Assembly: GCF_010669145.1 (NCBI RefSeq)
Contig: NZ_CP048637.1
Coordinates: 124,001 to 188,000 of the forward strand
DNA length: 64,000 bases
Direction: 5' to 3'
Source of the DNA: Rhizobium oryzihabitans
GTDB taxonomy: Bacteria; Pseudomonadota; Alphaproteobacteria; Rhizobiales; Rhizobiaceae
Shown here: in pieces, positions 9,072 to 17,260 of the stretch
Layout: each line of letters begins with the position of its first letter
Position numbering within the stretch: position 1 is the stretch's first letter
The notes under the pieces: model-generated
What the model was told of the DNA's origin: nothing
Database searches by the model: none
Seen by the model: the letters and a program-made list of their open reading frames with translations, nothing else
Made by a program: the position numbers and the translations under genes

Positions 9072-9943
9072 TCCACCATCCGCGTCACGCATTCATCATC
9101 ACCACCATTGCGCTTCTTTGTGCCACCACCGCTTTTTCACAGGATACGGCAAAAGATGTGGCGGCGCGTGTAAATGGCGCCGAAATCACCCAATCGGACG
9201 TCGCCTTCGCCGCACCCCTCTTCGGTGACCCGGCTCCCAACATATCCCCCGAAGCCCGCACCTCTGCCGTGGTCGATGCGCTGGTCGACATCAAGCTGCT
9301 TGCTGAGGCCGCGCGCAAAGCAGGGATAGATAAAGACCCGGAATATCAACGGCAGCTGAACTTTCTGTCCGAACAGGCACTGCGTTCGACCTATCTATCG
9401 CAGCAGCTCGACAAGGCCGTCTCCGATGCAGCGATACGCAAGATCTACGATCAGCAGGTCGCGGCAATTCCGCCCTCAGAGGAAATCAAACTCAGCCATA
9501 TCCTGCTGAAAAGCCGCGAGGACGCGACCGCAGTCATCGCGGCGCTGACCGCAGGCGAAAGCTTCAAAACATTGGCCGCCAGCCGCTCAACCGATACGGT
9601 CACCGGCAGCAAGGGTGGCGATCTGGGTTTTCGTCCCCGCCAGGCACTGCCAGCGGAAATCAACACAGCACTTGATGGGCTTAAGCCGGGCGATTTCGCA
9701 AAAACGCCGGTCGAGACAGCGTTCGGCTTCCATGTTGTGCGGCTGGACGAAATGAGAAACACACCTCCCCCTTCGTTCGAAACCGTTGCGCCGCAAATCC
9801 GTCAATCTCTAGAGACGGCAGAAATTCGCCGGATCGTCACGGGCTTGCGGTCCAGCGCCAAGGTGGAAAAGCTGGTACCAGACGTCGCATTGCCGGCGGC
9901 AAGTGACGACGGTCATAATCACGACGGCCAGAACGCGGAATAA
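9068..9943 (+). CDS. Periplasmic parvulin-type peptidyl-prolyl isomerase (SurA/PrsA-like), 291 aa
   Basis: A signal peptide (to about residue 25, TTAFSQ) is followed by a SurA-like N-terminal chaperone region (AARVNGAEITQSDV) and a rotamase domain at about residues 135-235 (LSHILLKSREDA, GGDLGFRPRQALP, VETAFGFHVVRLDE). It should assist folding of exported or outer-membrane proteins. The ATG overlaps the dsbA-like stop, and the next gene follows after 9 nt, so it is embedded in the envelope operon. A His-rich tail (DDGHNHDGQNAE) may bind metal, which is inferred from composition only. Confidence 0.92.
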   Translation: MIHHPRHAFIITTIALLCATTAFSQDTAKDVAARVNGAEITQSDVAFAAPLFGDPAPNISPEARTSAVVDALVDIKLLAEAARKAGIDKDPEYQRQLNFLSEQALRSTYLSQQLDKAVSDAAIRKIYDQQVAAIPPSEEIKLSHILLKSREDATAVIAALTAGESFKTLAASRSTDTVTGSKGGDLGFRPRQALPAEINTALDGLKPGDFAKTPVETAFGFHVVRLDEMRNTPPPSFETVAPQIRQSLETAEIRRIVTGLRSSAKVEKLVPDVALPAASDDGHNHDGQNAE

Positions 9944-9952
9944 GCCACACTC

Positions 9953-11041
9953 ATGCCTACATCGAAATTCAGCCGTGTCTGTCTTCGCCGCTACGACGCT
10001 GTCTGCCGCCTTCCGCGGCTGGCGGCGCTCGCTCTCGCCGGCATGCTCATGTCGGGTTGTGTTGCGATGGACATGGGCCTCTCCGAGCTTTCCTCAGAGC
10101 CGCCGAAATTGTCAGGCGCGGTCATCGCGGACATGTCGAAAAAGGGCATGACGCCCGCAAGCCCTGTGCTGGTTCGCATTTTCAAGAAGGAAAGTGAGCT
10201 GGAGGTCTGGAAGATCGACCGCACAGGCAATTATGCGCTCCTGAAGACCTACCCGATGTGCCGCTGGTCCGGCAAACTCGGCCCCAAGAAAAGCGACGGA
10301 GACCGGCAGGCGCCGGAAGGTTTCTACCATGTCTCCGCTGGAATGCTGAATCCTAAGTCGCAATATTATGTCTCTTTCAATCTCGGCTATCCGAACCGTC
10401 TGGAATCGGCGCTTGGCTATACCGGCGATGCGCTGATGGTGCATGGCGCGTGCTCGTCTTCCGGCTGCTACGCCATGACGGATCAGGGCGTTGGAGAGAT
10501 CTATGCGATCGTGCAGGAGGCTTTGCGAAGCGGACAGGACCGCTTTCAGGTTCAGGCCTATCCATTTCGAATGACGGCCGAGAACATGGCGCGTCACCGC
10601 GACGATCCGAATATGCCCTTCTGGCGGACCTTGAAGGAAGGGTACGACATATTCGCGGTGACGCGCCGTCAGCCGAAAGTTTCCGTCTGCGACCGGCGTT
10701 ACGTGTTCAACACCGAGTTCACGGGCGGGGAACCCAGAGATCCTCTCGCCGCCTGCCCGGCAGGCGTGTCGCAGAATGCAGCAAGTCTCGTTGCGCAACT
10801 CGATACCGAGCGCCAGAAAGCCGAAACGGCCTTGTCGGCCTCTTCCTCCGTCGCGGCCCTCGCCTATGTCGATGGCGGTATGCATCCGAGCTTCCGCTCA
10901 CTGTTGAAGAAACAGGGAGCGACAAAGATGGCGGAGGCGGTATCGGGCATCAAGTATCCCGTCAGCCGGCCGGATGCGGCGCTTGCCGATCCCCATGAGA
11001 CCTCGAGGTCTTGGAGACCTGTACAGTCCGCGGGAAATTAA
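9953..11041 (+). CDS. YafK-family L,D-transpeptidase-fold lipoprotein, 362 aa
   Basis: Murein L,D-transpeptidase of the YafK (DpaA) family. A lipoprotein signal ends in the lipobox LMSGC (Cys36). The catalytic domain has YPMCRWSGKLGPK and GFYHVSAGMLNPKSQYYVSFNLGYPN, and the active site HGACSSSGC spans residues 164-172 with catalytic Cys172. E. coli YafK cleaves the peptidoglycan-Lpp link rather than forming cross-links, so this protein may hydrolyse or form envelope-peptidoglycan bonds. The C-terminus includes DGGMHPSFRSLLKK and KYPVSRPDAALA. A paralogue lies at 38911. It is third in the P1 operon. Confidence 0.9.
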   Translation: MPTSKFSRVCLRRYDAVCRLPRLAALALAGMLMSGCVAMDMGLSELSSEPPKLSGAVIADMSKKGMTPASPVLVRIFKKESELEVWKIDRTGNYALLKTYPMCRWSGKLGPKKSDGDRQAPEGFYHVSAGMLNPKSQYYVSFNLGYPNRLESALGYTGDALMVHGACSSSGCYAMTDQGVGEIYAIVQEALRSGQDRFQVQAYPFRMTAENMARHRDDPNMPFWRTLKEGYDIFAVTRRQPKVSVCDRRYVFNTEFTGGEPRDPLAACPAGVSQNAASLVAQLDTERQKAETALSASSSVAALAYVDGGMHPSFRSLLKKQGATKMAEAVSGIKYPVSRPDAALADPHETSRSWRPVQSAGN

Positions 11042-11104
11042 ATCTTAACTCTTAAATTCAAGGCAACGCACCTCATCTCGTGACGTTGCGGCAAGGGAGC
11101 CAGA

Positions 11105-12751
11105 TTGAGGTTCTTTAAAACTTATCGCCCGTCGCTAGACTACCGTCTGCTCGCACTTTTGGCAGCCTTATGTTTCTGGGCGTTTTCAAACGCGACATTC
11201 TGGGAAAAGGCCGGGCGTTATCTGGCGGACGAGATGGGCGCATTCTTGGCGCTCAATCTCGTCATAGTTGCGTTGTTTTTTGTCCTGACGATTCTTTCAG
11301 CTGTCAAATATCTCTTCAAGCCAGTGCTTGTGTTGCTTGTCTTGCTGGCTGGAGGCGCGTCCTGGTTCATCGACAATCTCGGCGTGTTGATCGATACGGA
11401 TATGGTGCGCAACGTTTTTGAAACGACCTCTGCCGAGGCCGGGGACCTGCTGACTGCCGGTTACTTCCGGCACATGCTTCTCGTTGCCGTTATTCCCTCT
11501 CTCCTCATCTTGTGGGTTCGGGTCAGATTTCCATCCGCCGAACGCGTCGTGTTGTGGAATGTTGGCATCACGGCTTCCTGCATTGCAATCATCGCCGGTA
11601 GCGGAGCGCTTTACTACAAGCCTTATTCAGCCGTTATACGGACCAAGCGTGAACTGGCGAAAACCCTCAATCCGGTTACACCTCTCGTCTCTATCGCCAA
11701 AGTGGCTCTGGCGACAGGAAATGAAAGAAACGTTGTCGTCAAGCCGCTGGGTGAGGATGCAACCGTGACCACTCCGGTGGACGGCTTAAGCAAGCTACGC
11801 GTTGCTGTCATCGTCGTTGGGGAAACGGCGCGCGGTGCTAATTTCTCTCTCGGTTTCTATGAACGCGAAACCAATCCGCTTCTGAAAAAACAGGACGTCA
11901 CCTATTACTCCAATTTCGCCAGCTGCGGCACGGCAACCGACGTCTCCCTGCCGTGCATGTTCTCCAATCTGAAACGTTCGGGCTACACCCATGCTGGAGG
12001 ATTAGAGAATGAAACGGCGGTCGATGTTCTCAGACGGGCAGGCATCGACATGACGTGGATCGAAAACAACACCGGCAGCAAGGGCGTTGCGGACCGGGTT
12101 CGCGTCGTCAATATTTACAATTCCAACGATCCACGCTTCTGTGCCGATGGCACCTGCGACGACGAGATCGTTCTCGAAAAGATTGATGAGTGGCTCTCAA
12201 ACGTGAAGCAGGACAGCGTCCTCGTCTTCCATCAAATGGGCAATCATGGCCCGGCCTATTACAAGCGGTATCCTGAGGCGTTCCGTAAATTCGTGCCCGA
12301 GTGCACGACCACCGAGCTGGCGAAATGCAAGGACCAAGAAATCGTTAATGCCTATGACAATGCCATCCTTTACACCGATTTCGTCCTGTCCGGCATCATC
12401 GACCGCCTGAAAGCCCGGACCGATACGCTGGCGACAGGTATGCTCTACGTCTCCGACCACGGGGAATCGCTGGGGGAAAATGGCCTCTATTTGCACGGCA
12501 CGCCCTATTTTATAGCGCCCGACGAACAGACACGCATTCCACTGCTAACCTGGTTCAGCCCGGAGTTCGCAGCCTCGATGGGGCTTGATATCCGCTGCCA
12601 GCAACAAAGACGCGAAAACACATTTTCGCACGACAACCTGTTTTCCAGTCTTCTCGGCATGATGAATGTATCCACCAGCGTTTACGAGCGTGATCTGGAC
12701 ATGTTTGCGGCCTGCCGTGGCGGCCAACACCAACCCTCTCTCAATAACTGA
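11105..12751 (+). CDS. eptA: Lipid A phosphoethanolamine transferase (EptA/MCR family), 548 aa
   Basis: An inner-membrane enzyme that transfers phosphoethanolamine to lipid A phosphates and so lowers surface negative charge. Five N-terminal membrane helices occupy about residues 15-170 and an alkaline-phosphatase-like periplasmic domain follows. SCGTATDVSLPCMFS places the nucleophile Thr278 between the Cys274/Cys284 disulfide pair, matching the MCR-1 layout (Cys281, Thr285, Cys291). YVSDHGESLGENGLYLHG supplies the zinc ligands Asp, His and Glu. The start is TTG 11105 with AAGGGAG just upstream. It is fourth in the P1 operon, so expression is predicted to be metal-induced. Colistin tolerance is possible but untested. 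Confidence 0.93.
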   Translation: MRFFKTYRPSLDYRLLALLAALCFWAFSNATFWEKAGRYLADEMGAFLALNLVIVALFFVLTILSAVKYLFKPVLVLLVLLAGGASWFIDNLGVLIDTDMVRNVFETTSAEAGDLLTAGYFRHMLLVAVIPSLLILWVRVRFPSAERVVLWNVGITASCIAIIAGSGALYYKPYSAVIRTKRELAKTLNPVTPLVSIAKVALATGNERNVVVKPLGEDATVTTPVDGLSKLRVAVIVVGETARGANFSLGFYERETNPLLKKQDVTYYSNFASCGTATDVSLPCMFSNLKRSGYTHAGGLENETAVDVLRRAGIDMTWIENNTGSKGVADRVRVVNIYNSNDPRFCADGTCDDEIVLEKIDEWLSNVKQDSVLVFHQMGNHGPAYYKRYPEAFRKFVPECTTTELAKCKDQEIVNAYDNAILYTDFVLSGIIDRLKARTDTLATGMLYVSDHGESLGENGLYLHGTPYFIAPDEQTRIPLLTWFSPEFAASMGLDIRCQQQRRENTFSHDNLFSSLLGMMNVSTSVYERDLDMFAACRGGQHQPSLNN

Positions 12752-12774
12752 AATTGCAAATCACGGGGACTTGA

Positions 12775-13473
12775 ATGCTATTCGATGATAAACAGCTTAA
12801 ACGCCGGGGCTTCCTGCTGGGAGCCGCTTCCCTGACCACGATGCTGGCGGGATGTGCGACGGTAAATCAGCCTGCTCCGACACCGGCCATTGCCCGCAGG
12901 CCGATCGGCCCGCCAGGCGAAGCCGAAATGATCACACGCTACGCGGGCCTCGAAGATGGCGGCCACAAGCTGCCAGCCGTACCGTTTCAGCAGATCGATC
13001 CCAAGTTTTACCGTCAGCGCGTCGAAGATCCGACAGGCGAACCTGCGGGAACGGTCGTCGTAGATACGCCATCGAAGTTCCTTTATGTCGTCGAACCAGG
13101 TGGCACGGCCATGCGTTATGGTGTTGGTCTCGGCCGCGCCGGTTTCGCCTGGCAAGGCGAAGGCATCATCCAGTGGCGGCAGAAATGGCCGCGCTGGAAA
13201 CCACCGGCAGAAATGATTGCACGGCAACCCGAACTGGAAAAATACTCGGTCGAGAACGGTGGACAGGAACCGGGACCAAGCAATCCGCTCGGCGCACGCG
13301 CGCTTTATATCTTCCAGAACAGTCAGGATACGCTCTATCGTCTACATGGCACGAAGGAATGGTCATCCATCGGCAAATCGGTTTCCTCCGGCTGCGTCCG
13401 TCTGATCAATCAGGATGTCATCGACCTCTATGAGAGGGTTCCCTACAAGGCTCGGATCGTCGTCAAACAATAG
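12775..13473 (+). CDS. YkuD-type L,D-transpeptidase lipoprotein (ldt1), 232 aa
   Basis: A peptidoglycan 3-3 cross-linking enzyme family. The twin-arginine-like lipoprotein signal KRRGFLLGAASLTTMLAGC puts the lipidated Cys at residue 27. The YkuD domain shows RYGVGLGRAGFAWQGEG, NPLGARALYIFQ, His191 in the RLHGT motif and catalytic Cys207 in SSGCVRLIN. It ends the P1 operon, 23 nt after eptA. Paralogues lie at 23571-24272 and 44173-44873, all sharing WPRW/WPQW-PP-EM-RQPEL and PNNPLGARA-like blocks. Confidence 0.94.
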   Translation: MLFDDKQLKRRGFLLGAASLTTMLAGCATVNQPAPTPAIARRPIGPPGEAEMITRYAGLEDGGHKLPAVPFQQIDPKFYRQRVEDPTGEPAGTVVVDTPSKFLYVVEPGGTAMRYGVGLGRAGFAWQGEGIIQWRQKWPRWKPPAEMIARQPELEKYSVENGGQEPGPSNPLGARALYIFQNSQDTLYRLHGTKEWSSIGKSVSSGCVRLINQDVIDLYERVPYKARIVVKQ

Positions 13474-13502
13474 ACAGCTAACAGCAGATTTTATGGCTTC
13501 TA

Positions 13503-13522
13503 CCGGGCATATATATGCCCGG
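13503..13522. terminator. Perfect 20-nt palindrome after the envelope operon
   Basis: CCGGGCATATATATGCCCGG is self-complementary and lies 30 nt after the ldt1 stop. It could end or stabilise the operon mRNA, or serve the convergent gene from the other side. There is no T-run, so a classical intrinsic terminator is not shown. Confidence 0.45.
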
Positions 13523-13674
13523 CGTGTTGAACCGATGCAAAAACCACAAACCGCCAGCCTGAGTTTAATTAAATGACAGATCCGCAACAACCGGAATGTG
13601 ATTGGATCCAAAATCGGGGCCGACCCGCCAACTTGCCAGTCTTAAAGCACCCGAAACCGCGATATGGTCAATCA

Positions 13675-13681
13675 TGGAACC
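13675..13681. repeat. Target-site duplication, left of IS21 copy 1
   Basis: TGGAACC here is repeated directly at 16187-16193 on the other side of the IS, a 7-bp duplication marking simple insertion into the EEP gene. Confidence 0.85.
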
Positions 13682-13812
13682 TGTCAACGGCGGAGTAAAA
13701 ACCGGCCACGGGGCGGAGCAAAAGTCGGCCACTATGGCGGCCGCCTGAGACCGCCGGGAGGGCGTAGCCCGAGCGGGGGTCTCAGGCGGGGGCGGCGATT
13801 TTTTGAGAGGTG

Positions 13813-14571
13813 TCAGCCGGCCTTTCGGGCGCGGCTCTGGGCGAGACGATAGCTGTCGCCGTTCATCTCGAGGATGTTGACGTGGTGGGTGATGCGATCG
13901 AGCAACGCGCCGGTCAGACGCTCGGATCCCAGGGTTTCGGTCCATTCGTCGAAAGGCAGATTGCTGGTGATCAGGGTGGCACCGCGCTCATAGCGTTGCG
14001 AGATCAGCTCGAACAGCAACTCCGCGCCGGTCTTTGATAGCGGGACGAAGCCCAGCTCGTCGATGATCAGTAGCTTGTAGGCCGCCATTTGCTTCTGGAA
14101 GCGGAGAAGACGCCGCTCATCACGCGCCTCCATCATCTCACTGACCAGGGCGGCGGCCGTGGTGAAGCCGACGGACAAGCCCTTCTGGCAGGCGGCCAGG
14201 CCGAGGCCGAGAGCAACATGCGTCTTGCCGGTTCCACTGGGACCGAGAGCAATGACGTTCTCGCGGCGCTCGATCCATTCGCAGCGGGACAGTTCCAGCA
14301 CCTGCATCTTGTTGAGCTTGGGGATAGCTGTGAAGTCGAAGCTATCCAGGCTTTTGACGACCGGGAATTTGGCCGCCTTGATGCGACGTTCGACCTTGCG
14401 GCGATCCCGCTCGATCGTTTCCCGTTCGGCAAGCCGGAACAGGTAGCCGACGTGATCGACGCCCTCGGTTGCGCATAGCCGGGCCAGCTTCTGGTGCTCG
14501 CGCTGGAAGGTCGGCAGCTTCAGGGCCTTGAGATAGTGCGCGAGCAGGATCTCGGGTGCTTCGGTGTTCAT
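13813..14571 (-). CDS. istB: IS21 helper ATPase IstB, 252 aa (copy 1)
   Basis: A DnaC-like AAA+ ATPase that helps IstA select and insert into targets. The Walker A motif GPSGTGKTHVALGL and Walker B LLIIDELGF are clear, followed by RYERGATLITSNLPFDEW and a sensor region. The start at 14571 overlaps the istA stop as ATGA, giving MNTEAPEILLAHYLKALKLP. A longer frame reaching 14700 only reads back into istA. It is identical to copy 2. Confidence 0.95.
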   Translation of the reverse strand: MNTEAPEILLAHYLKALKLPTFQREHQKLARLCATEGVDHVGYLFRLAERETIERDRRKVERRIKAAKFPVVKSLDSFDFTAIPKLNKMQVLELSRCEWIERRENVIALGPSGTGKTHVALGLGLAACQKGLSVGFTTAAALVSEMMEARDERRLLRFQKQMAAYKLLIIDELGFVPLSKTGAELLFELISQRYERGATLITSNLPFDEWTETLGSERLTGALLDRITHHVNILEMNGDSYRLAQSRARKAG

Positions 14572-16064
14572 GCGGCTTCTCCCGCATCCGACGACAGGAG
14601 ACGCATATACGCCTTCGCCGAGGTCGTCTCGACCGTCGCCCTCGGCAGATAGGGGTAGATGGACAGGTCCAGTCTGGGCGGCCGGCGTTCCACCCGGCAC
14701 AGGATCAGATGCTTGACGGCGTCAAAGCCAATGGCGCCAAGCTGGATCGCCTGCTTCACCGCCGCATGCAGATCGGCGAGTTCGAAGCTCTCCAGCAGGC
14801 GGAGGACCTGCACGTACTCACGCCGGCCGTGCTTGGCCATGCGGCCTTCCATCAACCGGCGCAGCGTAGCGAACTCTTGCGGCAAGTCCCAGCCCTGGAG
14901 GGGCGCTGCCTGATCCAGCGAATTGATCTTCTGCTCGATCAGCGGCAGGTAATGGACAGGATCGAAGACGACGTCTTCCCGTTCCCAGCACCGAGGATGG
15001 CGGGCGATGATCTCGCCACGGCAACCGATGACCACTTCGTTGACATAGCCGCGCACCCACACATCCTGATGGCCATAGGCGACCGGGACGGAATAGTCGT
15101 TGGTCTTGTAGCGCACCAGCGACTGCGCCGTCACCTTGGCACTTGCCTGGTCGCAGGCATCAAATGGCGAGGCTGGCAAGGCGCGCATGGCAGCCAGATC
15201 GCGCCGCAAGCGCTCGCCGATCGTCTCGCTCTCGCCGCGCAGCCTGTCGCGCTGGCGCTTCCGGCACTGCTCCTCCAGAAAGGTGTTGAACGCCTCCCAT
15301 GTCGCAAACTGCGGGATCGGCACCATGAAGTTGCGCCGGGCATAGCCGACGAGACCCTCGACGTTCCCCTTGTCGTTGCCCTTGCCGGGACGGCCATAGC
15401 GATCCCGGATAAGGTAGTGGGACAGGAAGCCGCTGAACAACGTCGCGCGCTTGCGGGTGCCGTCAGGCAAAATCTTCGCCACCAGGCAACGGTCGTTGTC
15501 GTAGACGATCGACTGTGGCACGGCCCCAAAGAAGGCAAATGCATGGATGTGGCCGTCGACCCAGGCCTCGGCCACCGCCGCCGGATAGGCCCGCACATAG
15601 CAGCCGTCGCTATGCGGCAGATCGAGCACGAAGAAGCGCGCCTTCTGCTCCACGCCGCCAATCACGACCGTCGCCTCACCGAAGTCCGCCTGCGCATGGC
15701 CGGGCGGATGCGACAGCGGCACAAACACCTCTTGTCGGCGCTGATCCCGATCGCGCATATAATCCTTGATGATCGTGTAGCCGCCGGTGAACCCGCATTC
15801 GTCGCGCAGGCGGTCGAACACCCGCTTGGCCGTATGGCGCTGCTTGCGCGGCACCTTCAGGTCTTCATCGAGCCAATGGTCGATCGTCGAAACGAACGCA
15901 TCAAGCTTCGGACGCCGGATCGGTGATCGCCGCTGATAGCCGGGCGGCGTCGAATAGGCCACCATCTTGGCCACGCTGTCGCGCGATATGTTGAAATACT
16001 TTGCTGCCTGACGCTGCGTCATCCCTTCGGAAACAGCCAGGCGAACCTTGAGGTATAATTCCAC
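14568..16064 (-). CDS. istA: IS21 transposase IstA, 498 aa (copy 1)
   Basis: An N-terminal helix-turn-helix (VRLAVSEGMTQRQAAKYFNI) is followed by an rve-type DDE integrase core: GHAQADFGEATVVIGG with the first Asp, IVYDNDRCLVAKI with the second, and the downstream Glu in KGNDKGNVEGLVGYARRNF. A Mu-type C-terminal domain follows. It makes the strand cuts and joins in transposition. Full length, no frameshift, identical to copy 2. Confidence 0.95.
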   Translation of the reverse strand: MELYLKVRLAVSEGMTQRQAAKYFNISRDSVAKMVAYSTPPGYQRRSPIRRPKLDAFVSTIDHWLDEDLKVPRKQRHTAKRVFDRLRDECGFTGGYTIIKDYMRDRDQRRQEVFVPLSHPPGHAQADFGEATVVIGGVEQKARFFVLDLPHSDGCYVRAYPAAVAEAWVDGHIHAFAFFGAVPQSIVYDNDRCLVAKILPDGTRKRATLFSGFLSHYLIRDRYGRPGKGNDKGNVEGLVGYARRNFMVPIPQFATWEAFNTFLEEQCRKRQRDRLRGESETIGERLRRDLAAMRALPASPFDACDQASAKVTAQSLVRYKTNDYSVPVAYGHQDVWVRGYVNEVVIGCRGEIIARHPRCWEREDVVFDPVHYLPLIEQKINSLDQAAPLQGWDLPQEFATLRRLMEGRMAKHGRREYVQVLRLLESFELADLHAAVKQAIQLGAIGFDAVKHLILCRVERRPPRLDLSIYPYLPRATVETTSAKAYMRLLSSDAGEAA

Positions 16065-16186
16065 GGTGTAGATCCCCTGTCCCTCCTGCGATCATTGCAG
16101 AAAGGAAATAGGTGGCCGGATTTTACTCCGCCCGCAGAAGCATTATGCCGCCGCTACCGTGGACGACTTTTGCACCGCCGCTCTCA

Positions 16187-16193
16187 TGGAACC
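16187..16193. repeat. Target-site duplication, right of IS21 copy 1
   Basis: Second direct copy of TGGAACC, matching 13675-13681. Confidence 0.85.
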
Positions 16194-17201
16194 GAATCTG
16201 AACGGTAGCCGACGGCTGAATCGTGTCATCACAGGAACATTGCTTGCACGTGCGAAGAATAATCCGCTTTTCTCAAAAAATCTCGCAAAGTAGGGTGACC
16301 ACGGCGGTGTGTTCCAGTCACCGGCAACAATAAGCTTCGCGCCCTCTTTTTCAGACAGGACAGCATCCGCCAATCCGTCGAGATAAGCGTTTCGGCCTTT
16401 CCAGCGGGCTGGCGAACGCGGTGTATCGGGATGTAGTGCATAAAGAATCAGCGGATCATTTTCCGTCCCCAGAACGAGGCGCATCGGATATCGCTCATAC
16501 GCCTGCGCGGACGAAAGCCTGACCTCCGAGAGAATAGGAAGACGCGAAAAGACTTTCATATCGTCGCGCGCTGGCAGGTTAGAACTGCTTTGATAGCCAA
16601 ACAGGCCGCTAGCCGCGATTGCTTTCTGCCAGCGGTCTTCAGTCTCTTGAAGAAAGAGGACATCTGGCTGTTGCTCCGTCAGAAACCGCAGAAAACCCCC
16701 AGGTTCCGCATCATTGTGCATCAGCAGGTTGGCTGAGATAACGCGTAAATTCCTGTCCGCAGCCCCCTGCGGTGCCTGAGGCTGCATAAAGAACGGCATC
16801 AGACTTGCCAGAAATGCAAGGGAACACAAAAGCCGCGCCGGTCGCTCCCCAAGAAGGAACGTCGCGAGCAGCAGGCAAAAAGCGGATAGAGTGACGTAGG
16901 GCCAGAACAGGAAAACAATATCGAATAGCCAGAGGCTACTTCCGAATATCAATGCAGAAAGAACGCCGCTCAAACTGCAAATCGAAATAAAAAGCAGACT
17001 TTTTCCAAGCTTACCGTTGCGGACAGAAGTCATTCATTTCACCACATTGAGCATAAAGAGCCGAGACGGTAAGTTTAACATATTAGCTTTAATAATATAT
17101 CAAAGCGAGTATGCAATAATCTGTTCGCTTCCGAGAACTCGTCACGGATATCGTGAAATCCAGCAGTTTTCACCGAAATGCAAAAGAGCAAAAATTTCCC
17201 A

Positions 17202-17232
17202 TTGCGTCTCTAGTGGCTAGAGGTCGTAAAGC
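17202..17232 (+). promoter_or_regulatory. MerR-type promoter P2 (for cadA)
   Basis: TTGCGT (17202-17207), a 19-bp spacer opening with CTCTAGTGGCTAGAG (perfect 6-bp arms around TGG), then TAAAGC (17227-17232). It lies 28 bp before the chosen cadA start and inside the longer open frame, which argues against the upstream starts. Confidence 0.85.
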
Positions 17233-17260
17233 TTGCCGTATCAATATGGGGATACATGAT

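Larger units (their letters stand above)
13682..16186 (-). mobile_element. IS21-family insertion sequence, copy 1 (2,505 bp)
   Basis: Ends read TG...CA with an imperfect inverted repeat: TGTCAACGGCGGAGTAAAA on the left and TGAGAGCGGCGGTGCAAAA as the complement of the right. It contains istA and istB with ATGA overlap. It looks identical to the copy at 30542-33046 throughout, in the same orientation, with 16,860 bp between equivalent points. A 7-bp target duplication flanks it. Confidence 0.95.
13565..17033 (-). pseudogene. Endonuclease/exonuclease/phosphatase-family membrane protein, split by IS21
   Basis: The 5' part (17033 to 16187) encodes about four N-terminal membrane helices and an EEP domain: RVISANLLMHNDA, DVLFLQETEDRW and LIVAGDWNTPPWSPY. 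The 3' part (13681 to 13565) continues in frame as GSMIDHIAVSGALRL...GPDFGSNHIPVVADL, the conserved C-terminal end with the catalytic His. Removing the IS21 copy at 13682-16186 and one 7-bp duplication restores one frame of about 317 codons. The gene is therefore insertionally inactivated. It is divergent from cadA. EEP proteins are phosphodiesterases or nucleases; this one's substrate is not deducible. Confidence 0.9.

Noticed and set aside
14556..15926. Long plus-strand frame (456 codons) inside IS21 copy 1, repeated at 31416-32786
   Set aside because: It is exactly antisense to istA, has no recognised domain, and recurs only because the IS is duplicated. istA is a full, recognisable transposase.
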